Assembly: GCA_024734495.1 (NCBI GenBank)
Contig: JALMQS010000099.1
Location: forward strand, 103,730,320-103,794,319
Direction of reading: 5' to 3'
Length of the DNA stretch: 64,000 nucleotides
From: Forficula auricularia
Taxonomy: Eukaryota > Arthropoda > Insecta > Dermaptera > Forficulidae
In this document: piece by piece, positions 1 to 11,504 of the stretch
Numbering within the stretch: position 1 is the stretch's first letter
Layout: each line of letters opens with the position of its first letter
Translations under genes and position numbers: made by a program
The notes under the pieces: generated by a model
What the model saw: the letters and a program-made list of their open reading frames with translations, nothing else
Databases searched by the model: none
Told to the model about the DNA's origin: nothing

Positions 1-515
1 CGTCGCCAAAGCAACAGCGGGCCGCTACATCACACCCTTTCTTTCCTTTTTTTTTGGTGATTGCTTTACTGACTTAGTTAATCGGGGTGGGCTCTATCCA
101 CCTAGCTGGTGGGTCAAGAACTGCTTGCTTAGCAATCACGTCGGGGTCACCAGATTGTTAGGGCCTCGGTTGAGTGCGTTGTGGTGCGTGTCCGCGCCCC
201 CCACCAAGTTGGTGGGGTCCTAACAATGATTTGTGCAGGGCATTGTTTGTGCCCTGGTGGAAAGCCGGGTTGGGCGCCATCCGCTTTGTTAGCGGGGGAG
301 GGGCTACTAGTTGGCGGTTGGCCCCTCCTTCCAATCGAATGATCGATCGATCGGTTCGATGAGATGATGATTCGATTCTCAGCCGAGATCGAGTTGCTTC
401 ACTTATAGCATGACTGATATATTATCAGTCATGCAAAAGTGTCGCAACGATCTGACTGAGTCATCTAGCGGCCGTGTCTAAAGGCTCGTCGCCAAAGCAA
501 CAGCGGGCCGCTACA
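1..515. repeat. Repeat unit bounded by a 29-bp direct repeat
   Basis: The first 29 bases recur exactly at 487-515, so the window opens with one full unit of 486 bp and the start of another. The unit is GC-richer than its surroundings and holds short hairpins, including GCATGACTGAT at 408-418 facing its reverse complement at 424-434. No coding sequence is recognised; the short open frame at 174-362 has no family features. It could be a satellite unit or the GC-rich 5' part of a retroelement. Confidence 0.6.
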
Positions 516-660
516 CAATGGTTTCACAAATGAATTCCTGTGAAACCATTGTAATAGACTGATGAAGAGGGCAAAGCCCTCGAAACTATAGTCTCGTTAT
601 AAATAAATAAAATTTATAATTACAGCAGAAGACACACTCTTTTATTGTCTCCTTCAAATT
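515..660 (+). mobile_element. Terminal fragment of a hammerhead-bearing foldback family
   Basis: A 14-bp perfect inverted repeat (515-528 with 539-552) is followed by a hammerhead-like core. After it comes a tail that ends with GCAGAAGACACACTC and TTGTCTCCTTC. The same tail occurs near 22,590-22,800, 26,490-26,620 and 35,410-35,580, so this is one dispersed family. This copy has a single arm. Confidence 0.6.
559..593 (+). ncRNA. Hammerhead ribozyme-like motif, copy 1
   Basis: The core reads CTGATGA, then one extra A, then a perfect 6-bp stem II (GAGGGC/GCCCTC, loop AAA), then GAAAC-TATA-GTC. The predicted cleavage site follows the final C at 593. Stem III would be the AC/GT pair closed by TATA. 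Stem I from the flanks (AGA with TC) is short and imperfect. Activity is inferred, not shown. Confidence 0.6.
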
Positions 661-799
661 ACATTTTATACGGAACAAATTAGGCAGTGAACAACGAATG
701 CAAAACAGAAAAATAAAGAAACAAACAAATAAATAAAAACATTGCAAATTATAATAATAGAAAAGTGTATAAAAACAAGAATCTTTTTGAGATACATTA

Positions 800-1686
800 G
801 AGAGTCGATAATCCGGATTAATTGTAACCGGACCCTGTCCAGATTATCAAAATGTCCGAATTTTCGAAAAGAACCAGAATAAGTTGGTTTAAGTTCATAA
901 CAAAAAGAAAACTTGCTAAAACCGGTAACAATTCACTTTAGTGGTTAAATAATTGGAGCAGATAAATAAATCATTAATTAATATGAACTTATGATGTATT
1001 TTAATGAAAGAATATACATATCAGTGGCGGATGCTGTCCAAAAAGTACCCTTCATTTTGTTAAATTTTATTTTAATCTTCGCTTTAGAAATAGATTATTT
1101 CACAGATTTTCGACTCATCTTTATTTATCCCTTTTTTGTATTATTTCTATTTCAATAGTTCTTCAGCGAGAACAATGTTTATTCGATTAAACTCATCTGG
1201 ACTTGTCTTTGACATGCTTGAACTGGAAGATATATCTACGAAGCACGGAGTTCAAACCTTCTACCAGCACCCATTTCGGAAAAATCATTCATCTTAATTG
1301 CCCCTTTAAACTATCCAACGATTTTATTTCATTTCGAGAAACAAAATAAACTTTTCAAAACAAAAAATGTTTTTATAGAAATATTTTAAATAGCGGATAA
1401 TAATTTGAAAATTTTAAGATTCACCTGAAATTTTAAAGTCGAGCTTATATATTTATGAAAATACTCTAAATGTTTGAAATTTTAGAGATTCCCCCCATCC
1501 ACAACATCCATGGACCGCACGCCACTGATACATACATATGTAATGTACAATATGTAGATACGTCGCACTAACGCTTTTGTTTGACAAATATGTATGTATG
1601 TATGTACTCACTTCAAATTTTTTTCACCGGAATCGAATCCGGATTATCGACGGTCTGGATTTTTGAAGTCGGGATTATCGACGCTC
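800..1686. mobile_element. pogo/Tigger-like non-autonomous DNA transposon
   Basis: The ends are inverted copies that share GTCGATAATC after GAGA or GAGC, and TA flanks both sides (798-799 and 1687-1688), as expected for a TA target duplication. The interior has no transposase frame. It contains a short (TATG)n run near 1,590. The terminal sequence resembles pogo/Tigger-type ends; the assignment is by ends only. Confidence 0.55.
1090..1190 (+). repeat. Dispersed repeat, second copy at 6,175-6,260
   Basis: About 90 bases around CATCTTTATTTAT and GTTCTTCAGCGAGAACA recur in the same orientation near 6,175-6,260. No coding content is seen. It lies inside the pogo-like element. Confidence 0.55.
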
Positions 1687-2088
1687 TAATATAATAAAAA
1701 TAATCCATAACACCTCGGATTTAGTAGTTGACCATTTCTCTTGATTTTCTAAAGATATTTACGTTTTTGTTCGTATATTGTTTTATATTTTGTCCAGTTG
1801 TTGAAATTAGACTAAAGAATTTACATTTTTTTCGATCAAATTAATAAAAAACAAATTAAATTAATGATTAACATAGTAATTTTCTGCATTGTTTGTGTCA
1901 TGAATTTAATCCCAATGGCTTCTGAAAGGCTCAGTTATGATCCGTGTAACACATATTCGTTCAAAGCAAATATCAATATTCCTCCCCACTAGCCCCTCAC
2001 CTATTTGAAACACATTTCCATCAAAACAGTAATGGCTATTTCTCTCTGATGAACAACATCCATTTCTAAGAACTCTTAGGGCCGGTTG

Positions 2089-2274
2089 TCTGTCGCAAAG
2101 TAAATGTTTTTTACAGCTAACAAACGGTAGAGGGTAAATGGAGGGACTGGGATGGCCAATCAGATGACAGGCACTGAAAGTTCTGTCATCTGATTGGCCA
2201 TCCCAGTCCCTCCATTTACCATCTACCGTTTGTTAGCTGTAAAAAGCATTTACTTTGCGACATACAACCGGCCC
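2089..2274. mobile_element. PIF/Harbinger-like hairpin MITE, copy 1
   Basis: This 186-bp element is almost entirely an inverted repeat. It begins GGGCCGGTTGT and ends with the complement, and is flanked by TTA on both sides (2,086-2,088 and 2,275-2,277). GG termini with a TTA duplication fit PIF/Harbinger. Related copies lie at 30,316, 44,267 and 46,330. Confidence 0.75.
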
Positions 2275-2277
2275 TTA

Positions 2278-2460
2278 ATATATAAGATGGGAAATAACTA
2301 TGCTTGCTTTAGACAAGACAAAGCTTGCTTATAGCAATAGAATTAGGAGATTGTTTCTTATATGACAGGCTGATTCATCGTGAAAGATGGTCGATTTCCA
2401 TCTCAGGGACTGTGGAGTTTAAATCACAATAATTCATTTCTGACTTCTACTCTCACTCAT
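2278..2460. repeat. Dispersed repeat, inverted copy at 5,990-6,160
   Basis: Reading out from the MITE, this block matches the reverse complement of 5,990-6,160. Shared landmarks are CTTATAGCAATAGAATTAGG and CTCAGGGACTGTGGAGTTTAA. The two copies form a widely spaced inverted pair about 3.7 kb apart. No gene is seen in either. Confidence 0.6.
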
Positions 2461-2469
2461 ATAAAGCAG

Positions 2470-4940
2470 TATCCGTTTAGGGCGAAGGTCCCAAAATATA
2501 TTTTTAAAAAATCTAATGTTGAATTTGAAAAATTAAGAAAATAATGCCGTTAGATGAAATTTGCAAAAAAAAGCGAAGATTAAAATAAAATTTCAAAAAA
2601 TGCAGGGTACTTTTTTGCAGAGCATCCCCTGGTTGAAAATTCACCAATCGCCACTGCTATCTATCTATATATGTTAAGCATATGTTAAACTAATTTTCAT
2701 TATAGTGTTATTGGTTTATTTATTTTATATATTCTCAAAACCTTGAAATAGTGTAAATTTATTTTAAGTTTGAACTTAATTTAACATATACCTAATTAGT
2801 ATTTTTCCGTCTTCCTTTGATTATTTATATTAAAATGTTAAAATTAAATTTATTGAATAGGAATAGTATAGTATAAATACCATTATCAGACTGACCCACC
2901 GCTCCATATAGTGAATTAACATGGGAAACAGCATTTATGCAAATTAGTGTTTCCCTGATTATTTTAAAGCAAAAGGGCAAGGATTTTTTGGATTTACACT
3001 GTACCGTGAAGTCCACGCTCGACGAGAGTCTCATTAAACAAAATACAATTAACAAAAAAAAAAAAAAAACTTTTGTTTAATATCAGTCTAATATAAATAA
3101 ATAAAAATAAAAAATAAACCTGTAGAGGTATAGCTAAGACTTGCGATTCAGATGCCAAATTTCCAATTCCTTGCCCTAGTAGTTCCAAATAAATAGTAAT
3201 GAATTATAATGAGAGGTTTTTGCATTGTATATATTTTTGATTATTATTATTATTATTATTATTATTGGATTGTCTTTTAAATTTTATATATCTCTTTTAC
3301 TTTTATATCTTTGAATAAAATTCAAATTTATATATAGATTTTATTCTTCTGAGTCCAAGATATTATTTCTTTTTATTATTTATCTAACTCAAATTATATT
3401 ATAATCGACATTTATTTTTTCAAGTAATTTCCGATTTACAAAAATCTTATTAATGGACTTAGTAATGCCAAGATCTTGAACAATTTCATTATGACCATGC
3501 GCTAAAACGAGTCTCCATAAACGATATTGGATTTTTAATGGTTGAAAGAAAAATACAGTGTAGAAACTTTAAGATTAAAACATTATGACATTTCTGATTA
3601 CAAGACTCGTTATTTCGTTGAACCCAAGAGTTATTTTTTATTTATTTTTTTTATTTAAAATATTTCAAACCCGCTTTTCTTAAAACCAAAAAAGATATGT
3701 AAAGAGGTATAAGAATGAGGCTCATGGGTTTCATGCCCTCCCCAACTCTCGCCGTATTATATAAATACTTATCAGGGACACAATTATATAGGATGTAATA
3801 TATCGGACTTAGAAAATGTCTGTAACACGGGGAAAATTATTTTAAAGCATGAAGTTTTTCTGTCTGTTTGTCTGTATGTATATTTGTTTGACTGGATTCT
3901 GATACCAGAAATGAGCCACGGCAAGGTCGTTTACCTTGTTTTTATGAATATAGAATGAATGAATGGCTGAAATCAGATATCCACAATAATTGAAAAAAAT
4001 CAACTGTTGTGTTCACAACACGAATTTCACATTCTCACATATTTGAAATCATCGCGACGCTCCTAATTTACACCCTCTTACTTTATTTCACTCGGATTAA
4101 AATTTATACACGACTAATAACTCATGGCACCAATTAAAAAAAAATCGTTACTGCCTTTTTTGAGAAAGTCAAGAAAAAAAAAGGAAAAATCTTTCATCTA
4201 AATGTCCACTTCCACTGTTCCGATTTCACCCAAAAGTATGCTGTACTCTTTCTAGCATATTGAGCTTAAGTTTCGAATTTCGTAGCTCTGAGACTTATGG
4301 TTGCGAAACGCATGGGGGTACATACATACATGCATACGCACTGACCAATGAATTTTTTGCCTCTGGGGACCACAAAATCCGGTTTTATGTTCTAAATTCA
4401 GTTTCCAACTATTAAGGGCATTGATTCCTTCCACCTAGAAGTTACAAAATGGAATTAACTTTTTTCATTTCTAAGATACAAGCTCTCAAAGAGTCAAGAC
4501 CCCGCCAGGCGATCGCAATACTTCACATTACTATATTCTATAGAATATAAATATGAATGTAAAAACGGAATATTGTAGAGTTGTAGACATTTCGATTTGG
4601 TGCCTAAACAAAGAAGTGAATAGATTTTGGGCGTTGAAAATCATAAAATTCGAATCATTATATTATATATATGACGTAAAGAATAGCTATTGAGCTGAAA
4701 TCTGGCACACATTTTTTTAATGAACTGCACATCTGTATTAAGTTTCAATTTTCTTGCTCCAACCATTCGCTGGTAAATATATTTCCAAATAACTGAAATT
4801 TTACAAAAACGAACCGAGTTTTGAAAATGATATCATTTTTTTCCTTGAATTTATATTTTATAATTGTGTTATTCTTCGTTTATTGATCTATCATTTAGTA
4901 TTAATAAATACATAAGCAAATTATAGTCGAGCTAGTTCAT
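2470..4940. other. AT-rich stretch without a recognised gene
   Basis: No convincing coding sequence or complete element was found. It contains an (ATT)n microsatellite at about 3,241-3,266, A/T homopolymers near 3,053-3,070, and a fragment at about 4,120-4,200 that resembles the last 75 bases of the window (landmark CCAATTAAAAAAAAATCGTTA). Short open frames here have no family signature. Confidence 0.5.
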
Positions 4941-4946
4941 CAAGGC

Positions 4947-5140
4947 CATCCAGAGTGATCTTGAAGAGAAACGTTACCGATCGGCTGCTTTCCTCGATAT
5001 AACACAAACTTTTGACAAGTTGGTGTGGCAATAAGAATTCTTATATAAGGCCAAAACATTTTCCCTGACATCTATATTCGTGCCCTAAGGTCATATGTTA
5101 CCTGTAAGAGAGGTTCTTTCAGTTAAAACGTAATGACGTG
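4947..5140 (+). pseudogene. Relic of a jockey-type non-LTR reverse transcriptase
   Basis: One frame reads a stretch ending AFLDITQTFDKLVW and then stops. This matches the AFLD...AFDK block at the start of the catalytic palm in jockey-clade reverse transcriptases. The next block (DIYIRALRSYV) is in another frame, so at least one indel and a stop interrupt it. It is a dead fragment of under 70 codons with no ends visible. Confidence 0.7.
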
Positions 5141-5984
5141 TACTTACTCAGCAAACTTGATGCGAGTCAATCTGGAATCCACAGACTTTCAATTACATCC
5201 GAATTAAAAACAAAGTGAACAAACTAATTCATTTAATCTTTTAATTGTATGATATCTTAAGACTGTGGTTTCTTTCTTGCTTTCATCTTTCGCCAATGAT
5301 ACTTTCCTAAAATTTTCAAAACCCGGTTCTAAAAATATCTTCGACTAATATACTAACAGTTCCCTTAATTAATTAATTATGATCCCTTAATTCTTTCTAG
5401 GATTCCAAAAATATTGACTTAAATGCATTAAATTAACAAAATAATTCGAAGATATTATCACCGCCCGTGCGCAAAATTATATTTTCCGCCTATACAGACT
5501 ATAAATTAGATGGTTTAGTTATATACATTTGTGTACTGTTTTTTATTCAAAGGCGGTAAAAATGTTCCTTAATTTATGTGAATAACCCTTTACATTCACT
5601 CTGGATGCCACTGGCTCTATTTTATGCCAATTGTCCTTAGACTGCAAGTCATTTTGTCGCCCCATGATGCGACCGCTCGTATGCGGCGCACATATGTTCA
5701 CCAGGACATTGGAGAGATAATGCGGACCCGGAGGGGAAGTCTAAGGGCCCCAAGTTAAACAAGTATATTTAATCAAAGGCAACAAAATAATTATATATAT
5801 GAGTATATCTTATTTTAAAGCCATTAGATTTAACAGTTATCAAATAATCTCTATTATTTCGAAATTTAAAATTTTTCGTATTAAAAAAATCTTTTTTTTT
5901 TTTTTTATTAATAATTACTTTTTAATTTCGGATACTTTATTTTATTTAGATATTTAATATAAGATAGGATTCAGAAATTAATTC

Positions 5985-6265
5985 TTGTGACTTAAACTCC
6001 ACAGTCCCTGAGATGGAAATGGACCATCTTCCACAATGAATCAGCCTGTCTTATAAGAAAATCTTAAATTTCTCCTAATTCTATTGCTATAAGCAAGCTA
6101 TGACTTGTTTAAAGCACTCTTAGTTATATCCAATCTTATATATTGAGAGTTCTTAAAAATGTATTTTTCTAAAGATTCCCGAATCATCTTTATTTATTCC
6201 TTTTTTGTATTATTTCTATTTTAATCGTTCTTCAGCGAGAACACTTTTTATTCGACTAAAAATCG
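5985..6265. repeat. Second copies of the dispersed repeats at 2,278 and 1,090
   Basis: Bases 5,990-6,160 are the inverted partner of 2,278-2,460, and 6,175-6,260 is a direct partner of 1,090-1,190. Their order suggests a larger mobile element broken by later insertions, but its ends were not found. Confidence 0.5.
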
Positions 6266-6272
6266 TTCCCGG

Positions 6273-6455
6273 AGGAACCCCCCCCCTCTTGTAAGGGGTG
6301 ACCTAGGAATTGCATAATATTATATAGTTTTACATGAATACACATATGAACATATGAATTTTTAGATTTCAGCACGTTATTTTTCAATTTAAAGGGGGGG
6401 GGCCTAAAAAAAACGGGGCCCGGGGGGAACCCCCCCCCTCTTGTAAGGGGTGACC
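6273..6455 (+). repeat. Direct repeat of about 30 bp
   Basis: A block made of GGAACCCCCCCC then TCTTGTAAGGGGTGACC occurs at about 6,273-6,303 and again at about 6,425-6,455. The spacer is AT-rich. It may be a local tandem duplication or short terminal repeats of an unclassified element. Confidence 0.5.
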
Positions 6456-6695
6456 ATCACACCCATGGCGGCGCTGATATTGTTAATAAATAAATAAAAT
6501 AAAAAATAATTTGTTTTTTAATGCTCGTTGGAACCAGATACGTAGGTGATGGGGGGTTCGAGGGGTTCAAATCCCCCTTGTCATACATGTGATAGTTAAA
6601 TTTTTCTTATGTTTTTCTTTTCGAACCATATCCTATTACTACATAGATGTGTCTGAATTATTTATATTAAAAAAGCATTTTAATTCTGTTTTACC

Positions 6696-7287
6696 CGAGG
6701 GGTGAACCGCGACCTAATAACATGTACACCTACTTCCACTTCCATTTCAAAGAGGAAGACAATAGATGAAGGGGCATTATCTAATGCGGTGTTTTTTAAC
6801 CTTTTTCATGACGCGACCCCCTTAGTATGAAAAGAAATTATCCCTATCTCCTGCGCTGTTTGAGAGGCCCGGCTCGTGACTTTGTGTACAATTTTTCATT
6901 TTTTTTAATAGTAAAAAACACATAAAAACAGTAAAAAAGTATTGATTTATTATTTATTTTTATAATATAAATCGTAATATAAATCAATAAAAAAAATATA
7001 ATTATGTATACGGATCCACGATGGGAGAAATTAGTTAACGAAAAACATTAATGTGAATGTGACTCATATTTATTTTGTTGATTTGTGTTAACCTACAAAT
7101 TTCCTTTAATTAACATTTTCTTAATAAAAATTTATTTTTAAACTTTTTTTTTCTTTTTTACTGAAGCTTTATAGAGGTTCGCGATCCCCCAGGGGGTCAC
7201 GACCAACAGGTTGAAAAACACTTATCTAATGAATTGCAAAATAATTCCACATAATTCCAAAGACGGTGTAGAGCTAATTCCCCCTCG
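6696..7287. mobile_element. MITE with CGAGGGGTGAAC ends, copy 1 (interrupted)
   Basis: The left end CGAGGGGTGAACCG faces a weaker CCCCTCG right end. The interior matches 15,089-15,224 and 58,592-58,746, for example CAATAGATGAAGGGGCATTA. The copy is split by the hAT MITE at 6,787-7,223. Confidence 0.65.
6787..7223. mobile_element. hAT-type MITE nested in the CGAGGGGTGAAC MITE
   Basis: The ends (GTGTTTTTTAACC left, GGTTGAAAAACAC right) match the usual hAT terminal pattern. An exact 8-bp duplication ATCTAATG flanks it (6,779-6,786 and 7,224-7,231). Removing 437 bp plus one duplication restores the interrupted host MITE. There is no transposase. Confidence 0.85.
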
Positions 7288-8062
7288 GTTTTACATATAG
7301 TCCAGTCAAAGAATGAGTTGTAGAGTGCGTGACCAGGTAACTAAGCGATTACTTCAGAAACTTGTTCGAAAGAGGGCGGATGTTAACATACCAAAAAGTC
7401 CTGACACCTAGGTGGTGAGCGGGGGGGGGTAAAGACCCCTCTTTAACCCCGAGCTTGCGTCATTTTTTACCCCGAAGTTTTTTTGCTTATATCTCGAAAA
7501 CGGTGCATCGAAGGAAATTTCTTTCAGTAAAAAAATAAAGTTCATAAATAATCTAAAACTTTTATACTATATATTTTTCAAATTCCCAACCGTTTTTGAG
7601 CTATATCCTCCCGAAACAAGTTAAAATATATGAAAAAATCATTTTACCTCAACATAATTATCAAAACATTGCATCATATTGTCTAAGCCTATTCATGAAC
7701 GAAACATATGCATAGAAAAGAAGTTGTAGAGAATTAAATTCCCTTTTTGAAAATATATACATATGCTAATCAATCTCCAACCCGCCTAAAGGTACAGCTA
7801 TTTAAAAACTTTTATAACATTTTGCAATTTTCAGAAAATCTGTTTATATATAACATATTTTTGACCCACAACTTTGTTCGTTCAACTGATAATATATGTG
7901 GCCACACTTTTAAGCAAGTTATTAAATAAAGTAGATAAAAATAATGATAACAACAAATTTCACACTTTATTTTACAGATATTTTCGTTACATCCATACAA
8001 TAATTGTAAACTCCATTGTTCTCAATAAATTCTTAATGTTATACTCTCTACTTTATATGTAA

Positions 8063-9321
8063 TCAAATTTTCATCCTCTTTGAACTTGAGGGCCCAGGCA
8101 AGGGTTGTTCTTCCATGGCATTTTCGTCCTCAGTAGTGGGTAGCTCTTGCTGAATGGGCTCTACGTCGTCTTCATCGTCCTCATCGGCAACAGGCACGCT
8201 GTTCAGGCACTTCCCTTGGCAGTGGAGGCACGGTGCAAAACAGGTCAGCATTGCTTTTCGGCAGCCACATTTGTCAATTACACAATCCTTGGTGCAGCGG
8301 CAAAATATAGTTTTCAGAAGGACAGGTGCTGGTAGATCTTCCGTTGTAATTGGCACCAGGGTGTCTCCTACACGTTTCCACCCCCATTCTTGGGGGGGGG
8401 GGGGGCAGCTCATTCCCGAGCCACTGCTGCACTTGGTGGTAGGTACGCCGGGAATGCTGTTTAGCTGCATTCTCTGTTGGAGGTAGGGAGCTGATATCAG
8501 GCTTCATATTTGCCACTAACATCGTAAACGACTGAAAGCGGTAGTGGTTAAGGGAGGTTTGTCTTTTTGGTGCCTTATACCATTTCAGGAAGCACATCTT
8601 CTCAGCCTTTTCAAGTGGTCGTAAGTAGAGGAGGGGTTATAAAAGGCCATTGCTGCTTGTTTGATGATTTCTGACTCCAAGTACAATTTTAAGAAACCCA
8701 CTTTGCTTCTCCTGAAAGTAGCAGAAGTTGTGTCGCAACCGGTAAATGAATGAAGGAACAGGATGTGTTCAAATCCATGGTGCTGCATCTCTTGCATGGA
8801 CAGTGCCATTGTTTTGATTTTCCCTCGTCCGGGTTTCAGCACCAAGATATCTCGAGTTGGAAGAGTGGAAGCAATCAACAGGACAGCAAGGTTTACATTC
8901 TCACCAACGACAACAGGACAGCAAGGTTTACATTCTCACCAACGACAGCCACAGAATCGTGAGTGGATTGTTCAACAGCAGTCTTCACGATTAGGACGTC
9001 AGCATCATCGGTAGCCTGAAGAGTATGTATCCCTTTCTCCTGCAGCTTTGTCTCTAGTAATGAGATGAAGTTAGTTTTGTTGGTGGGATTGGATAAAAAG
9101 TTTTCCTGTTTAACAGGTATTGGTGTGTCCCATGTCAAATTGATGTCGGCTGACCTTCTCAGTCTGTAACGTCGCGTTTGTTCTTGTGATTTTGTGCTAT
9201 TGGCTGTGTTTACGTACCCATCAAACACCACAGTGCGAGTAGTTCCAGGATAATGGTAGTTGACATAGATGCAACAATGCATATTTTTGCCAAATAACGC
9301 TGTGTAGTAGAAATCCTCCAT
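8063..9321 (-). pseudogene. Broken PIN-like multicopy protein with Cys-rich C-terminus
   Basis: The minus strand encodes pieces of one protein in different frames. The first piece (9,321-8,893) has VVFDGY near residue 33, a QENFLSNPTNKTNF block and DADVLIV followed by VVGENVNLAVLL, a layout typical of PIN/FEN-like nuclease folds. The second (8,878-8,585) has FLHSFTGCDTTSA, a hallmark of a large uncharacterised multicopy protein family in insects. The last (8,470-8,063) has WKRVGDTLVPI and a cysteine-rich block (CRCTKDCVIDKCGCRKA) with an acidic tail. A 35-bp tandem duplication at 8,876-8,945 shifts the first frame, and a G/C homopolymer near 8,393-8,407 separates later frames. This matches only the C-terminal half of the family. 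Its function is unknown; it is either an element gene or cargo. Confidence 0.65.
8876..8945. repeat. 35-bp exact tandem duplication breaking the PIN-like gene
   Basis: Bases 8,876-8,910 are repeated exactly at 8,911-8,945. Since 35 is not a multiple of three, the duplication shifts the reading frame right after the VVGENVNLAVLL segment. The perfect identity suggests a recent event or an assembly artefact. Confidence 0.85.
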
Positions 9322-10019
9322 CCACTACAATGTTCATTTGAGACAGATGTAAAATAAAATGTGAAATTTCTTATTATCATTATTTTTGTCTACTTTATTT
9401 AATAACTTCCTTAAAAGTGTGGCCACATATATTATCAGTTAACGAACAAAGTTGTGGGTCAAAAATATGTTATATATAAACAGATTTTCTGAAAATTGCA
9501 AAATGTTATAAAAGTTTTTAAATACCTTTAGGCGGGATGGAGATTGATTAGCATATGTATATATATATACAAAAAGGGAATTTAATTATCTACAACTTCT
9601 TTTCTATGCATCTTCGTTCATGAATAGGTTTAGACAATATGATGCAATGTTTGATAATTATTTTGAGATAAAATGATTTTTTTCATATATTTCAACTAGT
9701 TTCGATGGTATAGCTCAAAAACGGTTGGGAATTTGAAAAAAATATATAATATAAAAGATTTAGATAATTTTATGAACTTTATTTTATTATTGAAAAAAAT
9801 TTCCCTCCGATGCACCGTATTCGAGATATAAGCGAAAAACCAAAAATGCCCCCCCCCCCCTTGCTCACCACCTAGGTATCAGGACTTTTGGTATGTTAAC
9901 TCCCTAAGCCCCCTGAACAAGTTTCTGAAGGAATCGCTTAGTTAGCTGCTCACGCACTCTACACCTCCTTTTGGATCATTCTTTGACTGGACTAATATAC
10001 TATAATACCTACATTAGAA

Positions 10020-10520
10020 ATAAAAATATAATACATTTTAAAAATTAAAATTTTATTTTCCTAGTCTTACTCACAGCAAAGCTCGAAGTAATAAAACTTT
10101 TATAATTTTTTCTAAAATCTGCCACCCTTATCAGAGTGTCGCCCGGGGCAAGTGCCTCCTCCCCCCACCCTCGCTACGCTACTGGCCTTGCCTTTGCGGC
10201 CCAACGGGAGATTTGCCCTGAGGGCCGAGCTGTAGAGGGCGTGCCGAAGACACGCCTGGAGCAGCTCGTATACTTTTTTTTTTTTTTTTTTAATGCAATC
10301 GAATGCAAGAAGGGGTGCACAAGTAAAGATGCAGCCCCTATGGATCTCGAAAGACCCTTGCATTACCGAAGAGAAGAGAAAGTTGATTAAGTGAGAGGGT
10401 GTAGACGTAGGTGTCTATGCACTCCGGTTTTGAAGGTTTGAAGATTATAGGTGCTGGGAAAGATAGAGGTTGGGAGAGAGTTCCAGTTCCTTCGGCGGGC
10501 CTTGAATCTAGTATTTAATA
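10020..10520. other. GC-rich retroelement-like fragment with long T run
   Basis: A GC-rich block at 10,130-10,270 ends in an uninterrupted T run at about 10,274-10,293, followed by a block that contains GCATTACCGAAGAG. GC-rich body plus homopolymer suggests a SINE or the 3' end of a LINE in minus orientation. No target duplication or coding domain was recognised. Confidence 0.35.
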
Positions 10521-10617
10521 AACTTCTATTGGATTTTTATGTAGAATTCAAAAATACTAAAATTTAACCCATGTTCTATTTGAAAAAATTGAGTATTAAC
10601 AACTTTTTGATTTTCAG

Positions 10618-10785
10618 AAATAAACAGGGAGGTAGGGAGGGAAGGCTAGCTCGAGAAAGTGTCTCCACATGACGTCACCAGCCCCTCCAGCCGCCATCTT
10701 CCGACTGGCGGCTGGAGGTGAAATGCCTGTCCTGACTGGAGACACCCCCACTCCTGCTTTTCTAGCCTAGCTGTTCCTCCTTAGC
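10618..10785. repeat. Foldback element
   Basis: AGGCTAGCTCGAGAAAGTG with GTCTCCA on the left faces TGGAGACACCCCCACTCC and GCTTTTCTAGCCTAGC on the right. The centre holds GCCGCC/GGCGGC self-complementary stretches. It has no coding content. Confidence 0.55.
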
Positions 10786-11300
10786 TCCTTGGAAATAAAC
10801 GATTATTATGGTCATCTTGGATGTAAAATTTGAATTTTTATGATTAAGTAAGATTCTTTAATGTCTAATTAAGAGTTCTGATTAAACAAATTAATTCTAC
10901 AAACAATAGTTTAATCTATATAATAAAAATGAATTTCTGTTTCTTTGTAAGCGCAGATCTCTTAAATGCCTGGACCGATTTGGCTAATTTTTTTTTAAAT
11001 GTTCGAAATAGTGCAATTCAGGTTAATAAGTAAAAAAAAAAAAATTGGAAAAATTGCCCGGAAAATTGGAAGATTCAGGTTAACCAACATAGCTTGCCAA
11101 ACAATAAAAGAACTAAACTAGCAAAAAAAAAACAATTGTTGGCAATTGAATTTGAATCTAACGAACGGTCAGAGATTTATGAAAGAGTCTTTAACCTTGA
11201 ATGTTTATACACAAATAATTGTTGAACAAAAGAATAATGTTACATACTCTAATAATTTCGATGTGAGGGAATTTTTTCCCATCTTTAGATTGTTCCAAGG

Positions 11301-11334
11301 CTGATGATGACATATTTGAAAATGTCGAAACGTT
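11301..11334 (+). ncRNA. Hammerhead ribozyme-like motif, copy 2
   Basis: The core is CTGATGA, one extra T, a 5-bp stem II (GACAT/ATGTC), then GAAACGTT. Stem I can form from CCAAGG upstream and CCTGG downstream, with one bulged A. It is a single copy, not in a foldback. An A-rich tract (AATAAAATAAAATAAAG) follows, as at the 3' side of other copies. Confidence 0.55.
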
Positions 11335-11483
11335 CCTGGTAACAATAAAATAAAATAAAGAAAATAAATGATAAAAATGTGTTTTTTTGTCAAAAAAGAA
11401 TAAAACCAACTGTATAAATTTGAATTAATAAATAAGGAGTGTTGCCCTCTAAGGGAATATTTTGTAAACTGGCCGGAGCTGGG

Positions 11484-11500
11484 NNNNNNNNNNNNNNNNN
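11484..11500. other. Assembly gap (17 N)
   Basis: Seventeen undetermined bases; the true gap length may differ. The gap lies at the edge of a tandem array, which may explain the break. Confidence 0.99.
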
Positions 11501-11504
11501 TAAA

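Larger units (their letters stand above)
7298..9994. mobile_element. 2.7-kb DNA transposon with about 680-bp terminal inverted repeats
   Basis: The left arm (7,298-7,978) is the imperfect reverse complement of the right arm (about 9,349-9,994). Both start TAGTCCAGTCAAAGAATGA and run inward through the same landmarks: a C/G run beside a CACCTAGG motif, AACGGTT, and GTGTGGCCACAT. ATA flanks both sides and may be a 3-bp duplication. Between the arms lies one broken gene on the minus strand. Such long inverted ends are foldback-like. The superfamily cannot be assigned, because the encoded protein is not a recognised DDE transposase. Confidence 0.75.
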
